Shown: one piece after another, positions 11,013-21,702 of the stretch
Numbering within the stretch: the stretch's first letter is position 1
Layout of the letters: each line of letters starts with the position of its first letter
Source of the DNA: Lenzites betulinus
Lineage: Eukaryota > Basidiomycota > Agaricomycetes > Polyporales > Polyporaceae
Reading direction: 5' to 3'
NCBI GenBank assembly: GCA_022264855.1
Contig: JABYQU010000008.1
Location: forward strand, 496,001-560,000
Length of the DNA: 64,000 bases
Position numbers and translations under genes: made by a program
Notes under the pieces: generated by a model
What the model was told of the DNA's origin: nothing
What the model saw: only the letters and a program-made list of their open reading frames with translations
The model's database searches: none

Positions 11013-14000
11013 ATGTCGAAAAATCAGCCCTCTGTCATCGATATACAGGATGAGACTTCCCAGTCTTTCAACCCTGACGACTGGATCGGCCGGGGGAAGA
11101 CATACCCCAATGATAACACGCCGATGTTCATTCTTGATGCACGCAAAGATACCCTTGCCCTCCCTCCGGAATACAAGCACTTGATTCCCGCACCCCAGCT
11201 TTCAGTCCTACAGTTGCTTGCCATAGAGCTGCCTCATCAGCCCGCCAACTGCGTTGCTCCCCGCGCCGACCGCCAGTTCAGCTTCGACCCGCCCAATGAA
11301 GACCCCGGTATACTCGCCCTTCGGCCAGTACCCTCTCCTCATTTCCTGGCAGGTCTGCAAAAAGCATTCGGTCAAGCATGGTTTAGCGGTGCTCTATCAC
11401 TGGTGGACTACCGCTTCAAAAACTCGCGTCTCCCGTTGTGGGCCCTGGGGTACTGGTCAGAGGTCAGCATAGCGATCACCAAGGTGGCGGTCTGGCGTGC
11501 CGCAGTCAGCTGGCTCAATGGACGGGAGAACCTGCCTGGGTTAGAGAAGGACGCTGTACGTGCCCACACATATCTTGGACAGCTCGCTTGGACTGGGAGG
11601 CTGCGTATAGGGGGCGGCACTGCGGATATTCAAACACTCGCTAGCCTCCTGTCAGACAGCTGGCTCGATGATGACCACATCGACGCGCTGATGGCTCACC
11701 TGTCGACACGGGCGAATACTATCCCAGTCCTCGCACAATCAGTTGCCGTCCTCTCGCTGGCATTCCAGAGGGCGGTGAAGATTGCTGTCGAGCGCAAGGC
11801 CTATGGAGATGATATGCCACGGTTTCTGAAGGACTGTAAGCAGCGTATCAATGAAGGAGTACAACAAATCTACTTCCCTCTTCATGTCGAGGGCGCCCAC
11901 TGGATTGCGTGTGTGTTGGACTTTAAGGCAGGCATCATTCGTTACGGTACGATCTGAAGCCTCTGAGCCTTCATGCCATTCATTGATATGTATTCGATTT
12001 TCTACAGGGGATTCAATGTCAGCTACGGATCATGCTTATGGCGAAGATCTGAAGCGTACGGTGAAGCACATACTCGAGTGGGCTAAACGAGTCTTCCACC
12101 GGACCTTTCGGGACGGCCAGAATACTCTTGCACATGGCGTTCAAAGGGACACTCACTCATGTGGAATCTGTACGGTCAATACCATTGCACATAATCTGTT
12201 TGGAGATGAGAGGTTCGTACATGCGCAGCGTGACCACTGGCGGGTGTGGTACTTCCTCGACTTGGTACAGGAACAACTGCTGGACAATGTGAGTATTGGA
12301 TACGTGTATAGCTAAACACAAATTTAAATTGATGGACACATGTAGACCTCTTCTAAGACATCCCCACTTCCGAATGAGCACGAACAGGATATCACGCCGA
12401 GGCCTGAGGAATGGACCACAGCAGCACAACTCGAAGACGTCTCGCAGGCTGACTATTCTCACTCACAACCTGACCATCCAACTACCGCTGTCTCTGCTCA
12501 TTCCATGACGTGCTCCTCCGAGTCCATCCCCGAAACGTCTACTCCTTCGCAACCCCCACTGAGCTCTTCAACCGCTCCTCAAATCGGATCTCACAAGCGC
12601 ACCCATGAGGTTGAAGACGATGTCGGTCCGCCCAATAAGACACAGCGCACCGAGAAGATTGGCCACTCACTGGACCGCTCTGACGAGTCGCTTTGTGGCC
12701 CGGTTGGGATCAGCTCATCGGCCCAGGCGAGCCGTAAGCTCAAAGCGGCGATGCAAGATGGGTCACTGCAAGTGAACGAAGCACGACGGGTGAACTACGA
12801 GGAGGAATGTCGCTTGCTTGACCTCGGTGCTCAGTTCCGCTATGGGCATAGCTGGGAGGTCTTCCATTCACGCTGTGGCAAGTGGCTGAAGATGAAGGAG
12901 GCTTACAGCAGGACGCGCTTTCGCAAGCATACCACGGAGTGCCACGGGATCGCCACCACGATCAAGTCGAGATCGAAGTCCTCTGGGGCTGCGACAGGGC
13001 CCCCTCCACACGAGCATCAATCCCTGGACACTGTTACCTCTGAGTCGCCACAGCAAGCCCTCGTACGGCAGCCATGTCCACCTCCGAGTCGTCCGAGTCT
13101 TCGGTTCACGACGCTAAACAACTGGTTCCTACCAAAGGCAGAAGCGCAAGGCGAAGCTCATCCGAAAGGCGATAGCAGCAGTTCTGGGTCAAAATCAGAG
13201 AGCGACATGGACAGCGATGAAGAGGGCCTCGTAGAGCTTCCAGAGGCAGATCTCCTTCCCTGTCACGGCATCACGGCAGCACGCGAGTCACAGGTCGTCA
13301 CATACCTCAACCGCACAGGCGCAACTGGTGGAGGTGCTCGTAGCATCACAGCTCTTGCTAAAGAACGATATGGGGTCGCATTCAAGGAGCTCAGTGCACG
13401 GCGGCAGGCCATCATTAACCGTGATCAGGAGAACGATCGCAAATGGCGGAACGACCATGTTGCGCATGCTGTCTTTTCCACTTCGTGCCGCAAGACCGTC
13501 TCCTCATCTGCTTTCAGATTCCCCCTCCCTACCTCAGCGAGCAGACAAGACACCACCACATTGGGATCTGAAGGTCAAGCTATGTGCAGCAACTGCGCGG
13601 AGGTCATGCGGAGCAGTACATTCAAGCAAGCTCTACGTGTTCCTACCCCATCTTCAGATCACTATAAGCATCTGAACAAGAAGTATCGCAACGAGACAAT
13701 GTCCCGTCTATATCTCAAGGTTGTTGGACTAAAAGATCTTGTGCAGGAACAGGTACGTCTCCAGCATATTCACATTTGCCCCTGGTGTTATGTATGGACT
13801 CCTTACAATCTACTACAGTCCTCTGAACTCTCCGTTTTTGCACGGTTCGCTCTCGGGATACATCAAGGGAAGTACGACAGCCGCGGATACATTGTTGACC
13901 TTGTGAAGGCACTCGTGGAGGTTGACGATCGCAAGGCGCGAGGGGTGGGGATGCAAAACTTCACGTACGGGCCAGCTCTTGTCGAATTTGCGACAACCTG

Positions 14001-17000
14001 CGCGATCTTGAGTCCTGAGGTATACCGCATACTGAGTATGCAGTTCCAAATACCCTCTCCGCGCACGCTACAGTCAGTGGTTAAGTCTTGCCCCGTACCA
14101 GGATTGCTGACTGACTGATGTGTACAATTGCAGACGGTATCGCGCAAAATCCCCACGCTTTCCTATCATGATCAATGACCAGACATTCGACGTCGCAGCT
14201 GAATACATGAAGCGTCTGGGCTATGGGTCAGGACCTGTTGCTTTGAGCTGTGACGATACGAAGCTGCACCCTGCATATCGCACCTACTACGATAACGACC
14301 GTCAGATGCATCTGCTAATAGGTGGTACAGACGAGCCAAGAGCTGTTGCAAATGCTGACGAGCTTCGAGCCGCACTTCAAGATCCCACGTTAGGTCCTAA
14401 GGCTACAAAGGTACGTGATGGCTCGCTGCTCGGTAGCTGTACATCATGTTATATGGGTTGACCGTTGAACGCTGATGCCTCATCCAGATTCGTCTTTGGT
14501 GCTTGCTTCCAGCGATACCAGGGCTTCCTCCGATTATCCTTGCCGCCAAAGCTATCCCAAACAATCTCACTGCCGTAGAACTCTATGCCTACCTTCGCAT
14601 GATCCTCGCTGGTCTCTTCCGCCGTCAGATCAGGGTTGTCTCGTACTCTTGCGACGGCACAGAGATAGAGCGCTTGGTGCAGAAGATGCTTCTTAGTGGG
14701 CCTACCGATTCTCAGCACACATACGCCATCCCACATCCACAGCATGAAGAGCTTGGCCTTCCCCCCCTCTTGATCTCAATGGCGGTGATTGACGGCTATG
14801 TTCTGGCCATCATTCAAGATTCAAAGCACGCGCTCAAAACTCTGCGTAACAATCTGTACTCTGGTGCGCACACATGTACCCTCGGCAACTACGTCGCCAT
14901 GTTCAGCCATGCTTTGGAGCTCGCGCACTCGAGTGGAAGTCCGCTGTATATCCGCGACGTGGAGAAGCTCGATCGGCAGGACGACAACGCCGCCACACGA
15001 CTCTTTTCATCCGCAGCTCTACAGCAACTTATCTCACTCCCAGGCGATCATCTCATCGGTACTATCGTCTATCTCTTCGTGTTCGGCGAGCTCGTCGATG
15101 CATACCAGAATCGGCACATCTCCCACTCAGAACGCATCAAAATGGTCCTGCGAGCACGCTTCTTCTTTGACATCTGGCGACGCTTCCTTGCAGCTGCGAG
15201 CTACCCCGAGAATCGCTATTGCATCTCGCGTGAGGCAATCGCCATCATTCATATCCTCATCGATGGCCTTATAGCGTTGGTCATCATCCACCGCGATTTC
15301 ATGGGCGATGAGAAGCATCCTCTTTTCCCTTGGCTCCACTCGACTGAGGTCTGCGAGCATGTCTTCGGCGAATGTCGTAAGCTTGTCAAGGATTTCACGT
15401 ACCTGGACTTCCTGTACATGCTCCCGCGCCTCTCCACCCTCGTCCGTGAAGCTTGTAAAGCTGCGCGCTCCAGCGATCCCCGAGCACGAGCGAGCGGCTA
15501 TGCACATACCTACTTTGAGAGCAAGGGTGTCAATATTGCCGCTCTCGCGATATTCCCCTCGGACGACGAGATCACTGCCGTCGCTCGTGCAGCGTGGGAG
15601 GAGGCCACAAACCTCTGGGATCTACTTGGAGTCACAGCCAGCGACATCTTCCGCTCGGACACCGCTACGACACGCCTTCCTTCTCTTTCTAGCTGGTTTG
15701 CACCTGGGGAAGATCCGGTATGGGATGGCAGCTCTTCGGACTCTGAGTCCGGCGAGGAGGACGACGACCTCTCAGACAATGAAGAACTCACAGAAGCCGT
15801 CGAGCTCCAAAACCTTCTTGACGCTGAGGAGACCGCCTCTGGCCGGAGCAACAAAACAGATGACAGGATGTTCTCGTTACGGTGTGCAGCCGTCGCGACA
15901 GCTCTCGATGACATCACCCGCCTGTATGTATTTGTTATCTTCCCATTCTATTAGTGTGACAAACATCGTCTTTTTCCAGACAATCATTCCCTGATCCCAC
16001 AGAGGAAGAACGCCTAGCCGACGCTGAGGAGGAGTCAACATACCTGAAGCAAACCCTCAACGCCACCCGCGATGAGGGTCTGCAGGTGTTCCTCCCCCCA
16101 CTCAATCTTAGTGCTGAGCCCATTCATCCGTTCGATCGCTCCATCACCAGTGCCTCCGACATGGATTTGACTCCTCTAGCTTCGATTCGACGTGCTCATG
16201 AGACAGATCGTGCCAAAAATGGGACCCGGACGAAAGGTAGTAGCACCAAGAAGGGCGGCGAGGCTACATCATCAAGTGCAGCTGGCGACACTCAAGAGCC
16301 TACATCGGGCAAGACATCCGACTCCTTACAGCCCCATGAAACGCATCCAGAGGCAGAAAACACATCCATTCGGCGTGCCATCATCAGGGACATGTACCAA
16401 GTCCTCCGAGAGGAGTCCGATGAGTCGCGCGCGGATGGAACTGGCGCGGACCGTCACTTGCGATGGACAGGGAGTAGCTCAACAACCACCTCCGGAAATA
16501 CAGCTAATGCAGCGCTCGCCGCCGGTCAGCGTGCAACAGCTGTAAGTGCAAAGTATTTCTTGCAACTGCAACGTACTCATCACAGCTCTCTAGGTCGTTT
16601 CTCGCCGGACGAAGATCTTCAAGGAGCACAAGATTCCTCGATTCGAAGAAGTGGGGAATGCACGCATCGCCCTACCAAACGCACGTCAGCCTGGATACGG
16701 CCTACTGCAACCGGGGAGCTACGGTATCGTCTTCCATCAGTCACGTCTCTATATTTCGCGCGGTGAGCACCTTCGGGTTGTGTTACTCGGGTCTCATAAC
16801 AGTATGCGTTCGACATTCATGCTAATGTACTATAGCTCTTGCGTTCTACAGTCGTTCCGGCGGAAAGGCTGGCGCTCATGCATGGCAAGCAAGCTCCAGA
16901 AACATCGGCCTCGTCTCCTACATTGTAGTTCAAGTCTACGAACATACGGTTGCCAGACGATTCCGTGCCATTCACGGAGACCTCGCGTTCCTTCAAGTGA

Positions 17001-17221
17001 CGCGCTTCCTACACCTTCCCTCGAATCAATTCCTCCTCTGGCTTGACCCGCAGGCAGCGCAGCTCAGTCCTGACTCGCGCGTGCTTGAACTCAACCCAGC
17101 AAGCTTCGGGCTCTATCAGGACCTCGAGCAGGCCGTACCGAGGCTCTCAGCGTCCGTAAAGGACCTCAACTCTACAAGGAGGAAGAAACAGGAAACGTCG
17201 GATGGGGAGGAGGCGGTGTGA
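11013..17221 (+). CDS. Ulp1/C48-type protease fused to a DDE-type transposase
   Basis: Nine exons join in one frame into 1,901 residues: 11013-11946, 12008-12288, 12346-13752, 13819-14072, 14134-14410, 14488-15923, 15980-16541, 16594-16762 and 16836-17221. Residues about 290-400 show the Ulp1 (C48) cysteine-protease signature: His in GAHW (about 296), Asp in YGDS (313), Gln in GVQRD (357) and Cys in HSCGIC (363). A Cys/His cluster near KHTTECHG may be a zinc finger. The region after about residue 960 looks like an RNase H-fold transposase, with candidate acids in LSCDDTKL (about 999), YSCDGTEI (1107) and STEVCEHVFGECR (1338), plus a P-element-like QDSKHALKTLRN block. Acidic and Ser-rich linkers separate the parts. 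No stop or frameshift interrupts the reading, so the copy may be active. Domain calls are by motif; the transposase family is inferred. Confidence 0.8.
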
Positions 17222-17491
17222 AAGCGTTTTCGCCTCGGTGGCGTACATCGTTCAACGAGTGTATTCCATAGTCGTACTTGATACGTCTGGCTAGAAAGTA
17301 GGCGATTTTTGAAGCCTGTTTACGCCGATCCGGACATGAGAGCGTATTTTTGAGGCCTGTTGCCGCCGTCCGGACACGACCACGCAAATCCCCCGCATGC
17401 CTGTTGCCGTCCGGACATAAACGAGCGCCTATTAACCCTGTTGGCACCGGACATTTTGGGCGAAATCTCGGCCGGCCTCAACAGGCATCCT

Positions 17492-17511
17492 CACCCATTG
17501 TCGGGGGTCCT
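17492..17511 (-). repeat. Right terminal inverted repeat of the transposon
   Basis: Plus strand reads CACCCATTGTCGGGGGTCCT, followed immediately by the second GGTCGAGT target duplication. The AGGCCGGCCGA block just inside (17,470-17,480) also has an inverted counterpart near 10,650 in the left subterminal region. Confidence 0.9.
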
Positions 17512-17519
17512 GGTCGAGT

Positions 17520-18060
17520 GGCACCACACACAGACCTAGGCCCCCGCGCGATCCCCCCTTGGGGGGCTGCCGGAGCGCGCCCGTCTCCTTCGGGAGACGG
17601 TGCGGCAGTATGCGTACTAATTTACTTTCGAGCGGGTGCGATCTCTGGTCGCGTCGACGGCACATGCCCCTCTGCGGGCGCCGTCGGCGCGTTCCATTGG
17701 GTTGCCCGTCTCGGGCGGCGCGGGGTAAGTGCGCCTCCGCCGCCAACCTGGGATCGACGCGGCGCGCGCACCTGTATCGCCAGGGCGCGCAGCCGTCGCC
17801 GGTCCTGGGCGCCGTGCTGGGTCCCCTTCGGGGGCGAAGGCCGGCACCATGGGATGTTGACTTCAAGCGCGCGACTGGAAGTCGCGTAAGCGTCGTCATA
17901 CCCGCCCTGGCTTCGGCCACCCCTCCACCATGAACATGTCCGGGCCTCCATCAACGACAAGAACGCCGCCTCAAGTATCATTATTAGTATTTATTCACAA
18001 GTTCTCGCCGCCGCGTACAAGCTCCCCAGGACCCTCAAGTATGCCCTCGCCCTAGACAAC
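17520..18060. other. GC-rich segment with many short perfect hairpins
   Basis: No gene is supported. The sequence holds closely spaced palindromes: CCCCCCTTGGGGGG (about 17,555), CGTCTCCTTCGGGAGACG (about 17,582), GCCCGTCTCGGGC (about 17,705) and CCCCTTCGGGGG (about 17,823). Two of them have UUCG-type tetraloops. Long open frames on both strands here are a by-product of the high GC content. A structured RNA or a GC-cluster repeat is possible. Confidence 0.5.
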
Positions 18061-18129
18061 TAAGCTGGCCATCGACGTCATCCGGCCTCGTATGAATGTG
18101 TGAACGCGTGCCTCAAGACTCTGTCCGAT

Positions 18130-18790
18130 CCCGCCGCGGGGGGCGGGATTGAGTGTATAAGGTACGTGGCATCGCGCTTTCGCCCGGGACTCGCCGCTCA
18201 TCCCCGCTTTCTTGCAGTTAATCCTCGCTGGACTCCCACATTGCACGGTGCGAAACATGTACGTCCAATCGTTCTTACTCTCTGTCGCGCATGTCCTGAC
18301 CTCGCTTCTTTCTCTCAGGTAGCGCCAGTGGTTGTCTCGGCCCGCGCAAGCCATCGCGCTACACCGCAACGCGCGCGATGGACTCGCAACGGTCTCGCGA
18401 CGCGCGCACCGCAAGCTCGCAGCCCATACACCAGGGCTCTTGCGACCCGCGCGTCGCATTGTAGGGCTTAGTCCCTCTCACGTACGTCGTTTTTCCCCGC
18501 TCGCATGGCTTCGACAACGAACTGACATCGTGTCTTCGTGTAGCGCTAGCCTCGTGCATAGCAGCAGTCGCTGGCGGTCGGCTCGCGCGGTCATCGTGCG
18601 CCGCACGGTGGTCCTGCAACGGCCTTCGTGACGAGCGCATCGCAGAGCTGCGCCCCGATTACCAGGGGTTCTGCGGCGCGCGCGTCACATTGTTTGGGTG
18701 AACATGCACAAGGTATGCCGTCTTCAGTCGCGCTCGTCTTGAACGATGAGCTGACACTTGCTTCGCAGACCTGCCTCCTCGACCCTCGTC
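18130..18790 (+). other. Possible exon-intron repeat array, gene not recognised
   Basis: Four intron-like segments with good donors, CTGAC-type branch points and AG ends can be read at about 18,161-18,217, 18,258-18,318, 18,482-18,543 and 18,714-18,769. The exon-like pieces between them at 18,319-18,481 and 18,544-18,713 are diverged copies of each other. Translated in suitable frames they share an ASHC-ending block (TRALATRASHC versus TRGSAARASHC). The pieces do not combine into one long convincing protein. It may be a decayed gene, a spliced noncoding RNA or repeated DNA. Confidence 0.3.
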
Positions 18791-18794
18791 GACT

Positions 18795-18900
18795 TCGTGC
18801 TCGCTCTCGCTCTCGCTTTCGTCTTCTATCTCGCTGTCGCTGTCGCTATCGCCTGCTCTCTCGCTCTCACTTGCTATCTCGCGCTCGCTCTCGCTTCACC
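18795..18900 (+). repeat. Low-complexity TCGCTC repeat
   Basis: The stretch is built of imperfect TCGCTC, TCGCTG and TCTCGC units. Nearby open frames encode Arg/Ser- or Leu-rich low-complexity sequence and are not taken as genes. Confidence 0.7.
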
Positions 18901-19239
18901 TCCTACTTTGGCTTCATATAATCTGGTCCTCGCTATCCAACTTGCTCTCGCTAGCGTCTATACTCCGCCCACTACTCTGGCCCACACCCTCGCGACCATC
19001 GGCGCATACCGCGCGTACCCGCGCGATGCTGTCCGCTACACCCACGCGGCGCGCGGTGGTACATACTGCTGCGCATTCCTGTACTCGCGCGTTGTTCGCG
19101 CTCATGTTTATGCCATCCAACATCTATTTGCCAGACTGTCCGTCGTCATACTGCATTCTGTAGACCGGGGGCGGGCGAGCATACGATACATAGCTGTGAC
19201 ATAATCATAACAGGACTGTCGTGAACGTTCGGGGACCAT

Positions 19240-19950
19240 GGGCGTGACGGGGCATGTTACATGGGGTCTTCGCCTCGTTAGCGCGAGCGAGAGGTCGTCG
19301 TGCTGCGACCGGGACCCGGGGCGCGAGACTGTGCTAGGTAGATCCGCCACTTGAGCGCATCTCGCTTCCGCTGTGACACGACGTCGCGCGGGGCCGAGGT
19401 CTGTTGCTTGCGACGCTGCAGGTACTGGTCCCTTTGGGAGGCGGAAAGAGCAAACCGCCCGTGCAAGCTCGTCGGGTCGCGCGCCTCGACCGGACTGGTG
19501 GGCGGGACTTGAGGAGCCTGAGAAGGCGTTGCCTGTGGCTGTATAAGATTGAGCGCGAGAAGGACATGTGAAAGAGTGTGCGATGTACCTGACAGACGAA
19601 GAGAACTTCCACGCGTGGAGGGGCCCGTAGCGCGGCCTCTGCTTCCAGTATTGTCTGTGGTAATATGCCAGTGATATATGCTGGATCCTGTGCCGCAAAA
19701 AGCCCGGGTTCGACGCCCGGCGGAACGCGCCAAGAGGCTGCGGCAGAAGAGTGCGGTGGTACGGGAGGCGATGTTGGCTGCGAGGATATGTCTGCTTCCA
19801 GGGACTGGTGGGGAGGAGAGTTAGCTCTAGGACTTTGTGGCGATCGAGTTGTATGACGCGTACTGACCGAAATTTCCGTGTCTGTAGGATGCACCGGTAT
19901 AGAGAGATCGCACATGGTCGAATCAGGAGAATCCATAGATGTGGGGAGTA
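19240..19950 (-). pseudogene. Finger-less third copy of the zinc-finger family
   Basis: On the minus strand an ATG at about 19,936 lies in the same context as the start of the copy at 47,031, and the Pro/Ser-rich first exon is open to about 19,590. A second exon-like frame (about 19,545-19,280) matches the linker of the other copies (HGRFALSAS; TSAPRDVVSQR; APGPGRSTTT). It then hits a stop at about 19,275, where the others continue with RSHQRGEDP. The three zinc fingers are absent and unrelated sequence follows. I read it as a truncated copy; a short expressed protein cannot be excluded. Confidence 0.65.
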
Positions 19951-20009
19951 GCGAGGGACGATACTGTGTAAGCTTTACGAGCTGAGAACTGAGCACTTAG
20001 GAACTACGA

Positions 20010-20540
20010 ACGCACCTTTTATAACCATTCATGAGGTGCAGAGCAAAGCGTACCGCTTGAACATCCACTCACTCGATCATGTTCGAGCATGAAAGCGACC
20101 ATGAGGACGGGACGCTTGTACTTGCAGCCCAATGCGACCTCTGGCGTTTTGCTGTATTGCTCTGGTCGGCGCGTTGGGCTACAATGGGGGCGGTTTGACT
20201 CATCGCCGCAAAGACGAGACACCGGCCTATGCGATCATGAAGGGCGGCGGAGTACGCTTGGGCCAGGGCTTGGCCACGACACGCGCAGCTGGTCAAGCGG
20301 AGTGGCACTCGCTCGGTCCCTTTCAGTCTCACCTGATACCAGTTGGAAAGCATCGCGCACCCGTTTGCGGGGAATATGAGGCCGCCACGCGGCACCGTTG
20401 TCGTTCCTTGTTTACGGGGCCCCGCATATAGTGCTCGTAGTATACGGACTGAAAGGCTGTTGGTAGGCGCGAGCAAAATTAGAGCAGTAGCATGGCCGAG
20501 GCCACGTACCGACTCCGTATCAGAGCGCACAGCTGAAGAG
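20010..20540 (-). promoter_or_regulatory. Promoter block of zinc-finger family copy 3
   Basis: Minus-strand sequence from about 20,540 to 20,010 corresponds to 3,780-4,200 and 46,390-46,960. It includes CTCGCGCCTACCAACAGCC, the GCGGCGATGAGTCAAACCG block, a TGTTCAAGCGGTACGCTTTG block and GGTTATAAAAGG. Only this block and the N-terminal exons are retained in this copy. Confidence 0.65.
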
Positions 20541-20629
20541 CATAAACATCCATATGGTCATACATCCGGGTCGTCTTGACTAGAGAGATGCCCCTAGGCT
20601 ACAGCGTAGGCCGTATTCGGAGACACACG

Positions 20630-20740
20630 GGCAGACGTGCTCTGCCCTGCTGCGCTTGGACCTCCGAGTCTTCGAGTCCAGGGTTGGCCTGTGGCGCACA
20701 GGAAAAGCTGCGAGTGACCTTGCACACAAGGTAATATCGA
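20630..20740 (+). repeat. Short interspersed repeat, copy 2
   Basis: Contains GGCGCACAGGAAAAGCTGC followed by GTGACCTTGCACACAAGGTA. Upstream it shares GTGCTCTGCC and the CTCCGAGTCTTCGAGTCC block with the copy at 8,880-9,030 (minus). CTTCGAGTCC resembles a Pol III B box. Confidence 0.5.
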
Positions 20741-20849
20741 TCTGTGGTATGTTGAAATATCAGGTTGACTGTTGGATACTAGGGAAGTGCCGCGTAGGTG
20801 TCAGCGTATACACTTTGCGTGTACTTATTCGGAGCCTGCTTCAGTGTTC

Positions 20850-20940
20850 GGACCTCTGCAGCTCCGAGACGGGTCGAGGCGCGCAGGAAAAGCTGCCTGA
20901 ATATTGCAATCCGGGTGACTTTGCACGCAAAGTAATATTC
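20850..20940 (+). repeat. Short interspersed repeat, copy 3
   Basis: Contains GCGCGCAGGAAAAGCTGCC, an AATATTGCAATCCGGGTGAC block and TTGCACGCAAAGTAATATTC. It lies about 190 bases after copy 2 in the same orientation. Confidence 0.5.
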
Positions 20941-21694
20941 AGGACACATAACGTTGAGCCGGATGCACTGTGTCCTTGTCGTTACCAAAGATGGGGTGAA
21001 TGGGCCTTCGTCACGCGCGCGGCCTTGCCCTCTTGAAACAGTTCCTGCACCTGGGCATCCATACACAAACGAGGTCGCTTGAATTGAAGCTTGAGGCCTG
21101 ACGGGTATCTTAGCAAGCATTCCGTCCTACTCACCCTAGTATTTCGTAAGTTCTCTCTTACCATGTGTCCTGCGGCGCCGTTTGTATTTACTTTTAGACC
21201 GTCATTGGCCCGGAAGTCATGACATGCACGGCATATGATTGTGTAGGGCGTCACCGTGACGGCCTTCATCGGTGATGAAGGTACTTGATATCAGGCCCAG
21301 CGAGCCGGGTGCACTGCTGACTGCCCTCGTATACGCGTAAAAGAAACAAAACATTGCAGCGAGCGCGACTCACGGCGATGGCTACCGCTACAAAGCTTCG
21401 CGGGACAATGTCATGTCATAGCTAGTACTACTATCCATAGCTGCGAGGAGAGAGCCAATACGACACGCGGTTGTAATGTTCCGAGGTCGTCAAAGTGTTG
21501 CGCATTTCAGAGATGATTTGGGTGTGTGGTTGATGTGAAGATGGCGCCGGGTGCTCGGTTGCAGTATCGCTGAATGACGTCGGTGTTCCTTCTTGTATGA
21601 TCTACTGGACTCTGCCAGTGTTAACATCTTCAAATGCACGACGAAGAGTAGAGATGAGGGCATTGCAGAGTTGAAGGAGTGGACGGTGGCGGTT
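20941..21694. other. Region before the hAT-like element, no gene seen
   Basis: Only short motif-free frames are present on either strand. The last part (about 21,500-21,694) is probably the original distal promoter of the sedolisin gene, now separated from it by the inserted element. Confidence 0.4.
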
Positions 21695-21702
21695 CCGGAG
21701 AG

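Larger units (their letters stand above)
10454..17511 (+). mobile_element. Complete 7,058-bp DNA transposon with 8-bp TSD
   Basis: The left end reads AGGACCCCTGACAATAAGTG and the reverse complement of the right end reads AGGACCCCCGACAATGGGTG, so the TIRs match at 17 of 20 positions. The element is flanked on both sides by the same 8 bases, GGTCGAGT (10,446-10,453 and 17,512-17,519), an exact target-site duplication. It carries a single large intron-containing gene (11,013-17,221). Next to each end are several CCGGACA motifs: about 10,491, 10,535, 10,579 and 10,621 on the left, and 17,331, 17,371, 17,411 and 17,447 on the right. An 8-bp duplication occurs in hAT, P and Zisupton-type elements. 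The encoded protein does not clearly match any one of these, so the superfamily is left open. Confidence 0.9.

Noticed and set aside
10454..17511. Assignment of the large transposon to the KDZ (Kyakuja/Dileera/Zisupton) or Plavaka groups
   Set aside because: The Ulp1 domain and 8-bp duplication would fit Zisupton-type elements, but the diagnostic transposase motifs I know for those groups were not seen, so the superfamily is left open.
17350..17980. Overlapping open frames of 120-180 codons on both strands
   Set aside because: They are expected from very high GC content and cross the transposon boundary. Translations are Arg/Pro/Ala-rich without domains.
19690..19730. CCCGGGTTCGACGCCCGG, resembling a tRNA T-arm
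   Set aside because: It lies inside the N-terminal exon of zinc-finger copy 3, and no other tRNA arms accompany it.
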